Origin: Guyanagaster necrorhizus | Lineage: Eukaryota; Basidiomycota; Agaricomycetes; Agaricales; Physalacriaceae | Direction: 5' to 3' | NCBI RefSeq assembly: GCF_019112545.1 | Contig: NW_025064920.1 | Coordinates: 186,001 to 250,000, forward strand | Length of the DNA stretch: 64,000 nt | Part shown: positions 19,530 to 31,500 of the stretch, piece by piece | Numbering within the stretch: the first letter of the stretch is position 1 | How the letters are laid out: each line of letters begins with the position of its first letter | Made by a program: the position numbers and the translations under genes | The notes under the pieces: generated by a model | What the model was told of the DNA's origin: nothing | The model's database searches: none | What the model saw: the letters and a program-made list of their open reading frames with translations, nothing else

Positions 19530-21575
19530 ATGCCACCATTGAATACATTATTCTCTGATCTCACAGATGACTTCTTTAAGCTATTAGCTTCTATATAGAA
19601 ATGCTTCTAAGCTTACTCACTATCATTCAACTTTGCCATAGATGACAATCAGTAACAGCTTGGATAGTCAGGCACTATCAAGCATTTCAGTAGGTTCAAT
19701 AGATTTTATAAAATGTCACATCTGACCTCCCCTTTTGTGACATCCCTCTCTTTGTCAGAGTCTCCTTCCAGCTTGCACTTGGACCTGTATCCAAAGCTAG
19801 ACCTAGCAGAGCAAATCTATGAAGCACTGAAGAAAAAGAAGAAAGGCACTGATACCCTCTCTGACTTCAGCAAACAAACAGAAGAAATGGTAACACTCAG
19901 CTCACTGAGTTCAGAAATCCATGAGTCCTGACACACTTTCCTTCAGTCTCAAACCATAAGGATGAAGATTTCCCTAGTGACTTCTTTGATGACAAGTCAT
20001 CCTTTAATTCTTCCACTACCCCACTAGAGCATAGGATTGGAGACCATGCTCAGGACTCTCTTGATGCCACTTGGATGGCTCTAGGGTCCCAACACATTCT
20101 TGGATTCTGAACATGACTCCTTATATGCAACACCAAACAATAGCCTGATTCTCCAGTCTCCCAGCCTTCTCCTATCAACCTCCAGTAACCTATACCTCTC
20201 AAATTTTGACATTGGGGCCTAAAGAGATGTTGAACACATCAGACAAGAAGATTATTCCACTGCCACTCAAACAGAGTTAGAGCAACAGGACAAAGAAGAA
20301 TAAGTCTGAGATACTGCTGAAGCTGCAGTAGTCTAAGCCCAAAATGCATATGAGAAGGCCTGATATGACAGACAGTACTAATGCTGCCAGCAAGAGCTTG
20401 AGGCTGCCACTTGGGGAACAGGTTCTCTAAGCTGGTATGGCCTCTGAACTGAGACTTTAGGTTTCTCTTTCTGAAAACCCAGTATATCAGCAGAAACTGA
20501 TCCATGGGCAGGATCAGCTGAAGCTGTCACTCTCAGCAAAGCCACTTGAAGGGACACTTATCTCTCTGTCTCCAGAACTTCTAGCATTGCAGACACTGAC
20601 ACTATCTCTTCTCATTCCAAGTTCATCCTCAATGCCTACAGGCTTTGAGTCCCTCTCAATGCTCATATCTCTGACCATGATCTCTGATACTTCCTTGGAA
20701 AAAGAGTTGCAGCTCTATTCCTCAATCTGCACTTCTACAGAAACTTCTGCCAGTATTGCTGAGAATTGGAGGAACAAAGAGCATGCAGCAGCCATCAAGG
20801 AGACATAAAAATCAGTGCTGGTCAACCCATTGAGGAGTCTCCTCCTAGAGCCAGCCCCCATGAAGCTGGACCAAGTACAAAAAATAATGACCAACTCTCC
20901 CACAGTGATCAAACTCAACACCTCATCCATCTACAACCAGCCCATCAACTTCTCCATTGAGAACAGTGAGAGAGAAGTGGATGATGAGGATGAGGAAGAA
21001 GCAGACAATGAGAAAATGGAGGGGGATGTTTCTCTTGACTGGGAAAAGCTTAGAGAATATGTGAAAGAAGAAACAGATGAAGAAGTATTGTTGGAGGAGA
21101 TTCAATGTGAACAGGAGAAAGAATATTTAAGGTTGTATCAGGAAGAGATGAAGTTTCTATGAAGAAATGTCAATTGGCTAAGGACTCCTCTGAGGAGAGA
21201 GTATACAATTTCAGATGACATTGAAAAAAGAGACATTTTACAGTATGCAGTGACTGAATATGCCATTAAGACTTACAACTGAACACATCTTGAAGACCAA
21301 CTCAGCTGGCTTCTGCCATACAAGTCAAAATACAAGATTGAGCCAATGCTATAGTCTCCATTCATCACTCCAAAATGAGCCATGTATGTGGCTCCCTTTA
21401 TATAAAGTGGCACTACCAACTATATGCATTTGATGTCTTTGGTTCAAAGTTCTGCTGCCTGGCTGGCATGATCCTGACCACAGCCAAGCAGTTGACTTGA
21501 TGGATTCTGCAACCCATGGGTTGGCAAAGGAAGCTGACTCCTCAGAGGACAACCACTACTGGATAAGACTGAATC
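19530..21575 (+). pseudogene. ORF0 and gag remnant of copy A
   Basis: ORF0 starts at ATG 19530 (MPPLNTLFSDLTDDFFKLLASI, then TAG). The gag start is altered to GTG (about 19738). Frames matching the overlapping ORF of the young element are readable at 20240-20780 through several TGA/TAG codons. The acidic gag segment is open at 20815-21162 (TDEEVLLEEIQ, against TDEEALREEIE). It ends at 21575 at a new LTR. Confidence 0.8.
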
Positions 21576-21999
21576 TGTTATGATTTTTTAATATTTTCTT
21601 TGCTTTAACTCCTATTCATGCTTAGTTAGAGCACCTAGCCTAGTGCTTAGAAATGAGGGATTGGCTTAGTCATCACAACAAGCTGAGTCCATCACTGTCT
21701 TCTAATATATAACAACTCTTTTGTAGACAGTAGCAATATCCAAGGACAATGAGCACAAAGACTCAGACAGACACAATAAGTAGTATTATATTTATACTGA
21801 TGGACCAGCAGTATATAAGTAGGCTAGCTCTTGCTGTATATCCCCAGCTTCAAGCTAAAGTTTATTTCTTGAGCCAACTGCAAAGGCCTTAGAATACAGA
21901 ACCAAATGAATGCATATAGTAAACTCAGACATGACTGTATGAAAATGATACAGCATCTGTTTATCATGTGTTCAGATCATATGTTGCTTGGGCTTAACA
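21576..21999 (+). repeat. 5' LTR of copy B
   Basis: Starts TGTTATGATTTTTTAA and ends GGGCTTAACA, 424 bp. GTATATAAG precedes AGCTTCAAGCTAA (21846-21858). That sequence is an exact reverse complement of the primer site TTAGCTTGAAGCT at 22001-22013. Confidence 0.87.
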
Positions 22000-22056
22000 A
22001 TTAGCTTGAAGCTTATGCTTCTCTTTCCTTATGCACAATAGCATGAAGAAAACTGA

Positions 22057-24690
22057 ATGCCACAATCAGCTACTATAATCTTTGATCTCACAGATGACTT
22101 CTTTAAACTATTAGTGGCTATCATTGAAACACTTTTAGGTTTGCTGGCAATCATACAACTTTGCCACAGATGACAATTAATCACAGCTTGGATAGTCAGG
22201 CATTACCAGACCTTCCAACAGATACAGCAGATTCTACAAAATGTCACTCTAGACCTCTCCTTCTATGACATCTCTCCCTCTGTCTGAGTCTCCTTCTAGC
22301 CTATGCTCAGACCCATACATGAAGCCAGACCTAGTGGAATGCATTCAGAGAGCACTCAAGAAGAAGAAGGACACTGGTATCCCTCCAGACTCAGCCAATC
22401 AAGCAGCAGAAACAATGACACTTGATTCAGGGGTTTTAGGAACTTATAGGTTTTGCCAGGATTCTCTCCAGTTCTGAACCATGAGGACAAGAACCTCTTC
22501 AATGACTTCTTTGATGACAAACCATCCTCTGACTATTCCACTGCCTCAATCAAGCATAGGATTGGAGATCATGCTCAAGACTCTCTTAGTGCTGCTTAGG
22601 TGGCTCCAGGATCCCAACATGTATTGCCAGACTCAGACCACAACTCTCTCTATGCTACACCAGCCAGAAGCTCTGCCTTGTCAATCCACACTGACTATAA
22701 TAGTCATGGGACCATCAATCTCTGGTCAAATGATGAAAACCCACCAGAGTGATAGAATAAAAGACTTATGACTCAAGTCAATCCAAGTGGAGGGCTTTGC
22801 ACCTGTCTTAGCTCTGAAAGGGGTGCACAAACAGAATATACTGAAGAACACTCCAACAACTATTATACTGCCACCATGCTTGCAGAGTGGGCCAGAGTGA
22901 AAGCTGAAGAATAAGCCAGGATGCTGCTGAGAAAGCAGCTGACTGAGGCTTTGTTGAGTATAAAGCAGCCCAGTATAATCACCAGTTTAGATGACAACAG
23001 TGTAAGCTTGAGGCCACCACTTGGGGCTCAGGCTTCTCAAGCTGGTATGGACTCCAAGACAGAACTCTGGACTCCCCTTTCAGAGAGCCCAGTATGACAG
23101 AAAGAACCAACCTCTGAGCAGGGTCAGCAGAGGCCATCATCCCTAGCAAGGCTGCCTGATGCATCACATATCCCTCTCATCCCAGAACTTCCAGTATCAC
23201 TGATATCAATACTATTCTCTCCCATTCTGAATCTGTATCCAATGCCTATAGACTTCAAGTCCCCCTCAATGCTCATGTCTCTGACCACAGTCTCAGGAGA
23301 TTCTTGAGAGGAAGGGTTGCAGCACTCTTTCTTAACCTCTGATATTACTGAAACTTCTGTCAGTATTGCTGAAAACTAGAGGAGCAGAGAGCATGCAGTG
23401 GCCACTAAGGAGATAATGAGATCAGTGCTGGCTGACCTCTCAAGCAGTCTCCTCCTTGAACCAACCCTAATGAGGCCAGACCAAGCACCAGAGACAGTGA
23501 CCAGTTCTCCAGTGACCATCAAGCTCCTCATCCCATCTATCTACAATCAATCTGACAACTCCCTCATCAAGGAGAATGAGAATGAGGCAGACAACAAGGA
23601 CAAGGACAGCAATAAGGAAGGGGAACAGAGTATCTCTCTTGGGTGGGGAAAATTTATGGAATATGCAAAAGAGGACACAGATGAAGAAGCACTGGGGGAG
23701 GAGATTCAGTGAAACAGGAAAAAGGAGTTTTTGGTGCTGTATCAAGAAGAAACAGCATTTTTATGACAGAATACTAAGTGGCTAACATCAGACTTGGGAC
23801 ATAAGTATATTTATGTAGATGACATAGAACAGCAGGATATTTTACAATATTCTGCCACAGAACATGCAATCTTAACATATAACAGGAAATCCCCAGAAGA
23901 CCAACTTGGCAAACTTCTAGCATATCAATCAAAGTACAACATTCATCCAATGCCATGGACCTCTTTGGTAACCCCAAAGTGGGCTGTCTACATGGCACCA
24001 TTCATCTGAACTGCCAGTAGTTGATACTCATACTCCTTGCCATCCACTCAAACTATAGCATCTTGGCTCATCCATAGCTGACCACAGCTGATGACTCAGA
24101 ATGCTGGATTTCAAAATTCTTGGACTGACTAAAAAAGCTGACTCCTGGGAGGGCAGCCACTATCTGATGAAGCTGAAGAGAGTAGCAAGGAACCAATAAG
24201 GGATGATTCTGAGGCCATCAAATTAGGATTTACCATATGAAATAGAGTAATTGTATGCAAGAAAGTGCCCCCTATGAAGAGTCCTGTTGCAGACAACAAT
24301 TCTCTACATTTATTCCAAGGACCATCAACTGAGTGGTGATGACCTCCTTTTGACCAGTGGCCCAATCCCATGGGGGTGTTACTGGAGAACACCACTGTAC
24401 TCCAGTGCAAGCCCAACTTACTCTGAAGACCCTGTCTCTTCAAGGGTGCATCTGATGATATCAATCAGTTTCTGATCAATTGCAAGCAGTGCTTCAAAGT
24501 CTATATCACTTATCTTGGAACAGACATGAACAAGGTGGCCTTCACCTCATCCTACCTTGAGAACAAAGCCAAGACCTGGTGGATCCTCATCTTGCCCAAT
24601 TTCTACTCCATGATCAGGCAGCACCATTGACTGCCATCCTGGCCAGTCTTCAAGCAGCTGCAGTGCCATTGGAGCAGATATATAAGACCA
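22057..24690 (+). pseudogene. ORF0 and gag remnant of copy B
   Basis: ORF0 from ATG 22057 runs 38 codons with the membrane segment (LLGLLAIIQLCHR) to a TGA that replaces CGA, then continues as AWIVRHYQTFQQIQQIL. gag starts at 22265 (MTSLPLSESPSS). The overlapping frame is readable near 22900-23400 (LQVPLNAHVSDHSLRRFL). The acidic segment is at 23398-23712 and the Gag domain at 24440-24660 (GASDDINQFLINCKQCF; TWWILILPNF). Homology ends about 24,670. Confidence 0.82.
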
Positions 24691-25490
24691 AGAAAAGTAG
24701 TTAGAAAGTAGATTATCTTACTAGAGATCCTTATTCCAGCAATCCTCTCACTATAGGAATACATTTCCTCTTTTTATGAGCTAGAAGATTGGTACTGTTA
24801 GCTGTTCAGGCTGAATTATACCTGTCCAACATGCTTGTGCTCCCAACCTGCTATCCAAATGGATGTGGACTAGCTTCTTCACTGTCACAGTACACTTGGG
24901 CAGATGCTCACAGTCCATTAAGTGCATGGTTTACACACCTCCCATATCCCTTACTGGATAGAAAAGATCTTGCATAGCCAGGGTATCCTCCTCTCTTTTC
25001 AGGAAGTTCCCAAGTCTTGCACTGTCTTTATTGTTGGGTGCAAGTTCAACTTGGGACCACTGCTATGGACTGGCCTGGAGAACATTACTGGTGTTTTTGG
25101 CCAGTCAATTAGGTTCATCCTCTGTGCATGTTTTCCAATTGTCCATGCATTTTATACAATTGCTGGTCTCTTACCTAGATGAGATGATGGGTTCTTCATA
25201 TTCATTTTGAGACCAGTGATTTTTTTGACTTGGGTATCGGGATATTAGGGACTTCATTTTGTTCTTAGCTCTTTCATACATCTTACATCTCATAGTTACA
25301 GTTTCCTTAGTCTTGTGCTTATGCTTGCTACTTTGCATTCTTTTATCCAGCTTGTGAATCTGGTACATAACTACCATCCACCCCTCCCTAAATAGTCATC
25401 TTTCTAGGAGAGACTGGAATCTGATCAAATTCTAAACAATGCGCAGACAAAGGTGGGATGGGTCGGCTCAGTCAGACACAGATGCTGCTG
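24691..25490. other. AT-rich spacer at the edge of the repeat block
   Basis: No gene recognised. CpG becomes normal again from about 25,440. Short open frames in both strands match nothing I know. This is the boundary between the dead-retrotransposon block and the gene-bearing region. Confidence 0.4.
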
Positions 25491-25499
25491 CTAGATCAT

Positions 25500-26000
25500 T
25501 TAATAGTCCTGCTACCTCTCTGCTCACTATTCTTCCCCTTGGTCATTCTCATCGCGAGCCGCAAGCACATATACACAAATCACAAATGTCTCCGAAACGT
25601 CTTTCGTTCCCCAAGACCGAGTAACTTTCGCCTTCTTCGTGGATCATTTTCCTGGGTGTTTGCCTCCACAGCCTTTTCTCGCTCCTCGCCTTCCGGAGCC
25701 TTCACCTTGACAGGACTCGCCTTCAAAAATGCATCGCCGTCACATCGTCCAGCAGAGAAGGCCATCAGGATAGTGGACGAGGACAGGTCCACAGGAAGAG
25801 TAGGTTGAATCTGGATAGGCTGGAGTTGACGCCGCCGGAAGAATCATCTGGGATGATGGGGCCAACGTAGAAGGGTGGACTTTGTGCTGGTGCGGCGGCA
25901 CCAATCGTTCTCGGCTCGGGCTTCGACGTCAGGGAGCTCGACGTCGACAGCTTGGTAGGAAATCTTTTGAGATTTAGGAAGCATTCTATTTGACAAATGC
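25500..26000 (-). pseudogene. Glutathione transferase pseudogene
   Basis: Minus strand, similar along most of its length to the intact GST at 45625-46411. About 25830-25990 matches the N-terminal domain (NLK, then PTKLSTSSSLTSKPEP, IGAAAPA.SPPFYVGPIIPDDSSG against IGAAPT..PFYTIPIIQDDSTG). About 25590-25760 matches the C-terminal half from the TAAYFLK region to MGNEP. The VSDS glutathione-contact region and neighbouring bases are missing, and frames do not connect. It lies just downstream of the membrane-protein gene. Confidence 0.75.
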
Positions 26001-26129
26001 TTCGCGCCCTCTCTTGGATTAGGTTCTCCTGCGAAGCTTGCGACGTTACCATTCTCTGTACATCTACCCTTCTCACACTCGAGCGAAATTGTATCTCGGA
26101 AGGGCGTACTTAGTAACGGGGGATGCACT

Positions 26130-28350
26130 TTACAATGTTTCTGGAATAGATACTACTGTGGAGGTTGAGCCTGAGAGTCTCGTCAACTTCCGCTCGACGC
26201 TCTCAACTCTGAGGCCCCGCCTTCTCCTGATCATACCCTCTGCATCCTGTTCCTCATCTTCCACCATTACAACTCCTAGTTTCTCTGCCCGTGGGTGCTC
26301 GTAGAACATGTCGACAGCCGATGATTCCAACAACAGTTCGGGCTGTGCGGGATCTATGAATCGTTCTGCAATACTCGCCAGCGGGTTAGCAAGTCGAAGC
26401 TGAACGAGTTCAATGGTTGTGATTCTGTGCTTCTCCCCGCTGTCCTTTGTGACTACGATCTCCCGGGAAGATAGCATGACAGAGGACGCGGTTATTACGA
26501 GGGTAAGAAGGGCATAGGTGTAGAGTATGGCTAGCACGGTTGAGAGAGGCGCCAAAGGATACCTGCTGGCGCTCCTCAGGAGAATAGCATTGCCGCCGGC
26601 GCTCACGTCGCGTTCAAGGAGAGGCGACGCGAGGCCCATTGCGGCGTAAGACATATTTCGTGAGAGAACTGTATTGAATGTGTCTGTGGGAAGGGTGAAG
26701 GAAGTCTCGAGGGTGCTTTGTAGATAGTCAACCAGATTTTCTTGATAGGCGGAGTCAAGAGCTGCAAAGAGAGCAGATGTGGTGTTGAAGTTGGATGCGA
26801 CGGGTCCGTCCACAAATGCATATTGATTGCTTCCGTTGAGAGTACTGTAGGAAAGCGAAACATTGTACGCAGTCATATTGCATGTACTCATGTACCAATA
26901 TGAATACGATGATCCTAACAGGGATCTCTGATACCATCCAGGTGTATCGTCTGCGGGAAAGGCGATATTATCGTTATCGTTAGACCAATAGAAGATGACG
27001 CGCGCTCCGTATGGGTTCAGGACAGAATCAAGGGGGTAACCGCCATCTAGCGACAAAGCGTTGTTTGTCAAATTGAGCATATCAATGCGGCTAGTTGCTG
27101 AGCCGTCAACGATGCTGCTAATGTTGTATGGAGGATTGAAAGAAGGACAGTAGAGTATTGGGACAGGATCGTACTGCATGGGATCAAGTAAACAGTTGAC
27201 CACGGGCTGGCAATGAGCGACGAGCCCGAAAGAATTGAATGTGAGGTTGTCGACGTTGTCTGGCATGGTGCTGGGCACAAGGATTGCCACGTCGTCGATC
27301 ATGACAGTCCTTGATGTGGAACTACTGTTCCCCACGACAGCAAGTCCTTCAGTGATCATACCCACGTCACCCCATCGGTTGACAGGAGCTGAAGCGGATT
27401 CGACAGCAAAGTGCGCACAGTTGCTATAATTTTGACCATCCGTCGACAAGCTCATTTGATGTATAGATACCGTAGGACCCGGACACGCAGTGAGGTTGAG
27501 CTTTGTACCCACGGCGGGCATCCATTCTGCAGCAATTTCGGTTATGGAGGTGTGGACGAAGGTACTTGCGGTAGTGTGAAGCCATAAGTCTGCGGCACTA
27601 TAGGGTCATCAGTGTTTCATCGTTTTGTTTGGCCTGGTAAACGTACGATAGAAGGTGATTCAAAGCAATGGCTAGAATGAGGATAATCAAAGCGAAAACC
27701 AAGCTAGGGGGAGCTTGTGATCTTCTTTCACGCCCACGCTTGAGATACTGCACTGTCTCGTATGCGCTGCAAAGGTTCGCCGATCCACATAATTTGACAA
27801 GCAGTCCATACTGGATTGCAGTTGGCATAGACCTTGTGTGCACTTTTTCTTGCGCAAGGATCCACATTGAGGCCAGGCGATAACCAAGCAAACCTAGAAG
27901 AAATGGTACGGTGAGAGCTACCAATTGGGCCTAAAGGAGGTTTATTATTATTTGACAGGATAAACGAAGAAATAAACTTACAGAAAGAGATGATATAGCC
28001 AAACCGTACATTGTCGTATCAAGTTTCAAAGAACCATCGTCGAGCCTTTGAGGCGCTCTTGTTCCCTCTATTGCAACAACAGCATCTAGAAAGTACGGAT
28101 CTTCGCGGGGTATGTGGGATTTTACGCGGCGGGATAGAAGCCATGCCAATAGTGAGGATGCAAGTCCGGCAGTGGCAGCGAAAGTAAGGATGCCCGGAAT
28201 GATGACAGCGATCGATATTCTTCTTCTACGGCCATAAGAGACGCGAGTTTGAGGTTTAGAGCTCTTATGGCTATCTAGGAGGCTAACGTCTAACGAGTCG
28301 GCGGAAGATGCGGGAACGAAACGGAGGGGAGAGTAATGGGACGGAGTCAT
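26130..28350 (-). CDS. Multi-pass membrane protein with glycosylated ectodomain
   Basis: Three exons: 28350-27982, 27930-27647 and 27597-26130 (introns 51 and 49 nt, GTAAGT..TTAG and GTACGT..ATAG), joining to 706 residues. Hydrophobic segments lie at about 49-77, 126-148, 203-220 and 572-596. The 350-residue loop between the last two has at least ten N-glycosylation sequons (NYS, NSS, NLT, NIS, NMT, NVS, NGS, NTT, NMS) and several Cys, so it is probably extracellular. The C-terminal tail is charged and cytoplasmic. A TATAAA lies on the minus strand at 28461-28466, about 110 bp upstream of the ATG. This layout occurs in many uncharacterised basidiomycete proteins; I recognise no named domain and infer no function. 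The exact fit of both introns supports an intact gene. Confidence 0.85.
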
Positions 28351-28744
28351 CGTGATGCTTAGGTAGAAACTTGAAAGTCTTGTATAGATTGGGACCTATG
28401 CAGTGTTGTGATTTCTTCCCCTAAAAGATGACTATCAGCAATACATCGGTGACGCCGGTCTTTATAGATATGAAAATCATCATGAGACCGTGCGTCTAGT
28501 CGAAAGACGATAATGACCCAGGATTACGAGATTGTAAAGAGCCACGCGAATAGAAGCACGTCGACGATGGTGACCACCAGAGGAACGTCTGGCGCAGACA
28601 CTGAGACCTAAAATTCGAACCAATTTTTGTTGAGCTGAAGTGCGTTGTTATGGTTTATGTAACTGGCCTGATGTCGTTAAGACGGTATCAGATCTGGAAT
28701 CAACTTTGCGGGATTTCATCATCAAGTAGCGATGTCCTGATTCT

Positions 28745-28850
28745 GAAACGTGGGCCCACAGCTTCTGTCGCTCTGGATCTTCCAGAACCTCCACTTTGAC
28801 AGTGCTAGCAGATCTCGTCTCCAATAATGCACCGCCATCACATCGTTCAT
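28745..28850 (-). pseudogene. Short GST fragment
   Basis: About 95 bp match the region of the intact GST around ATAAYFLK and the following basic stretch (plus-strand CACAGCTTCTGTCGCTC and GACAGTGCTAG.. and CACCGCCATCACATCGTTCAT). Nothing longer is readable. It probably derives from the same duplication process as the other GST fragments. Confidence 0.5.
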
Positions 28851-29977
28851 AGCAATATCGGCAAATGCCGACGCTTCGCTTCCTTCCACCATCATAGCGG
28901 ACGCGATGTTACCTTTGCCACTGGTGCACAGGACGACCTCATCGACACGATTTTCTTAATAGAATCTGGGAATTATCTGCTCACCTCTAGCTCCAGGATA
29001 CGTGTACTGCCGAGGAGTCTGCCATTCCAAGTACTGATGGTGCATTTCCATGGTCAATAGAGTGCATCACAGATATCTTTCATCCAGTGCCGTCGATGGA
29101 GCAGTTCAAATAAGGTCTTTCAGAGCGGCGTCCCTCGATACGAGATTCAAGTGGGAGATTTTAAACGTAGTGCGCCTCTTCCTGCTGATGCACCCCTTTA
29201 AGCCATTAATTCCTCAATTTCAGAAGAATCTTCTCAGCGAATGAATGTCGGCGATCTTTACGATGTTATGGAAAGCAGAACCGAGACGTCGATGTTGGAC
29301 ATTCAAATGAATTACGGTGCGTTCGTTCCCACTTTTATCGCATATATGCGCCGATGCATCCAATGCAATTGTTTCAGCCTCTTCTGTTTTGCCAGACCCA
29401 TTCATGTTCACGGTATATTGAGGATCAGCTCCAACCAAGAAGGGGCGAGATGTGTATACTATCGAAATAAACTCGATATTTTCTTCTCATTTTTTTTTTC
29501 CTGCGTTTGAATAGACAGCATCAACCCTGTTCTGATGGAAGAACTATTTGAACTCCAGGCTCCCTACCGGACAGCGGAGAAAAGCGAGCGGATCGACAGA
29601 ACACTCTGCAAAAACCACTTGTCCGTTGGATTGATAGCGCCTCGATCATGCCTTCACATTAGCCGGGATTTTTCCATGTCCTACTGACCTCGGAAAATCT
29701 TATTATCGACCGAAAACTCGCGTCTCGGTTCGCAAACCACAGAACATCTTTACTACTACTGTTCACGAGGATCATGTAGATGAAGCTCCTGGTATAGCAT
29801 GGCCATTCGCGCTGATACACGCTGAGTATTACTGAAAGTGGTGAGATGTCTTTTCCGCATTTCTGATTTGGGTAGATCAGTGGCGACGACTCCCTGCGGC
29901 CCGGAAAGTACTGACAACTACTGAAAAAGCCTTCAGAATTTGGGAAAAGCACGTAATTGTGTTTCCAATCGATAACA
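28851..29977. other. Interval without a recognisable gene
   Basis: Open frames up to about 120 codons on both strands (for example 29659-30024 minus) have no recognisable motif, and the minus one overlaps the esterase start. I see nothing I can support. Confidence 0.4.
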
Positions 29978-30815
29978 ATGATACAGGCTCCAACTCTGTT
30001 CTTCAGTTTTGTCCAGCTCGCCACGATCTCCCTGCTTTATGCGGCCCATTCGTTTCCAGTGAGTGACCTTGGATATGCTAAATGTCGAAGAATATGGGAC
30101 CCCAGCCTATCCAACAACGGCCAATTCCTCTGGATGCGATTCGCGGCACCCCCCACCGGTGCGTAGTTTGTTTCCTATGTAACATTGTTCTTAAAGTACC
30201 TCTGTTCAGGCTCTTTGAAACGGCAAGTGCCCCAGACGCCAAACTATGTTAAGAGCATACAGGACACCATTGCAAGACTACCTAGATGTCTTCAAGCTGG
30301 ATCTGGCCAAGGTTCCAGTAATTCTTTTCCCGTCGGCAAAAGAGAGCCTCTTGCTACGAACTCTGAAGACTATCTCTTCTTGAAGTCGGTCATGGACATG
30401 TTCAACTGGATGTTGTGGCGGTTGTTTATCTGTTTTCAGCGTGTGCATTCCCGGGCAGCCTCGATTCTCTGGTAGAATCCCCTGTCGTGGTGTGGATACA
30501 TGGAGGAGGGTATGGTTCTTTATACTTTATTGAGGGATCTATCTGAGTGCGACTACAGTTACGATACCGGTGGCGGCATTGGGTTCTTTGGCACAACAGC
30601 TCTTACAATGGGAACGACCTGGTCCGTGGAGCTGGCGGCGGAGTCGTTATCATTTAGGCTTGTTTGGATTCCTGGGGGGAGAGTTGGTGAAAGCACATGG
30701 CGCATTGAATGCCGGCCTTCGTGGCTTCTGCATGTCTGCGGTTGGGCTAGCGCTGATATTTATAAGACAGTGGATCAGCAAATTTTGCGCTTCAATGGGT
30801 CCAAAAACACATGAG
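29978..30815 (+). pseudogene. Type-B carboxylesterase/lipase pseudogene
   Basis: An ATG at 29978 begins a good signal peptide (hydrophobic FFSFVQLATISLLYA). Then come blocks typical of secreted fungal carboxylesterases: LGYAK, NGQFLWMRFAAPPTG, an intron from about 30160 to 30210, VPQTPNYV, CLQAGSGQGSSNSF, TNSEDYLFL, PVVVWIHGGGYG (oxyanion-hole HGGG), GYDTGGGIGF and GALNAGL. Frames change between blocks beyond what introns explain. After ISKF near 30790 the sequence leaves the family before the GESAG nucleophile motif. The catalytic Ser and the C-terminal half are therefore missing. It is most likely a dead, truncated gene. Confidence 0.75.
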
Positions 30816-31495
30816 CTGGCTTTTTTTTTTGCTGCATTTCTTTTTCCATCGTACTTAGCGAACGCTCGAAGATCACCAAGTCCGGTGGGCATCCAAATGA
30901 GGGATAGAAGCAGACTATCACACTGGCTTGGGAGTCTTATTCATCAGGTAGGGATTCTTTTCAACGAAACAGAAAACGGCGCTCCTGCAGTGATGACCGT
31001 TACCACTTCTGAAGACATGCTCGATCGATGCTCACAAGTGTACCGACTCCGTTTCTCGCTTTTTTTTTTGCAGTTTTGGGGAAAGTGTTGGGTCTGAGAT
31101 AGGACAATCAATATCTTCGTTAAAGGTCATATATTTAGTTAGGCATGTCTGATGTGTGGCCCCAAAATACTGCACATCGACCTCGGCTGACCGCCATTGG
31201 AAGTCTAAGCTGTCAACCCCTCTTCTACGTATTAAATACGCACTGCGGCAGAAAACACTGTCCACTCTCCTACGGATCTACAATGATTTGACATGCTTCC
31301 TATGGGCCTATCATGATGAAAAGTCGCTGAGCATTTGTCGAGAGAGGTACGGAAAGTTTCCGGAACGAAGTCCAGACTGCGTTTTCCGTGACCATTGACC
31401 CGTCTTCATAAAAAATGATCGAGCTAGTATATATAATGAATCAAAAAATCAAAGTGTATCTTGTTTTCCTGCACGTGAAAATGGTAGGATTGAAG
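30816..31495. other. Interval without a recognisable gene
   Basis: Follows the esterase remnant. T-rich tracts (30819-30830, 31061-31069) and short open frames only. No supported feature. Confidence 0.35.
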
Positions 31496-31500
31496 AAGAT

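Larger units (their letters stand above)
19003..21575 (+). mobile_element. First-family decayed copy, 5' half only (copy A)
   Basis: 5' LTR, primer site, ORF0 and gag up to the point matching about 3,270 of the young element, where another LTR begins at 21576. No pol follows. Preceded by CTATC, a possible half of a target duplication whose partner is not in the window. Essentially devoid of CpG. Confidence 0.85.
21576..24690 (+). mobile_element. First-family decayed copy, 5' half only (copy B)
   Basis: 5' LTR, primer site, ORF0 and gag as far as the Gag helical domain (WPVFKQ at about 24650), then homology stops. It is inserted in the gag of copy A after GAATC (21571-21575). The remainder of both copies is missing, so two 5' halves stand in a row. 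Confidence 0.83.

Noticed and set aside
29659..30024. 121-codon minus frame overlapping the esterase start.
   Set aside because: It overlaps a recognisable signal peptide and esterase exon on the plus strand and has no motif.
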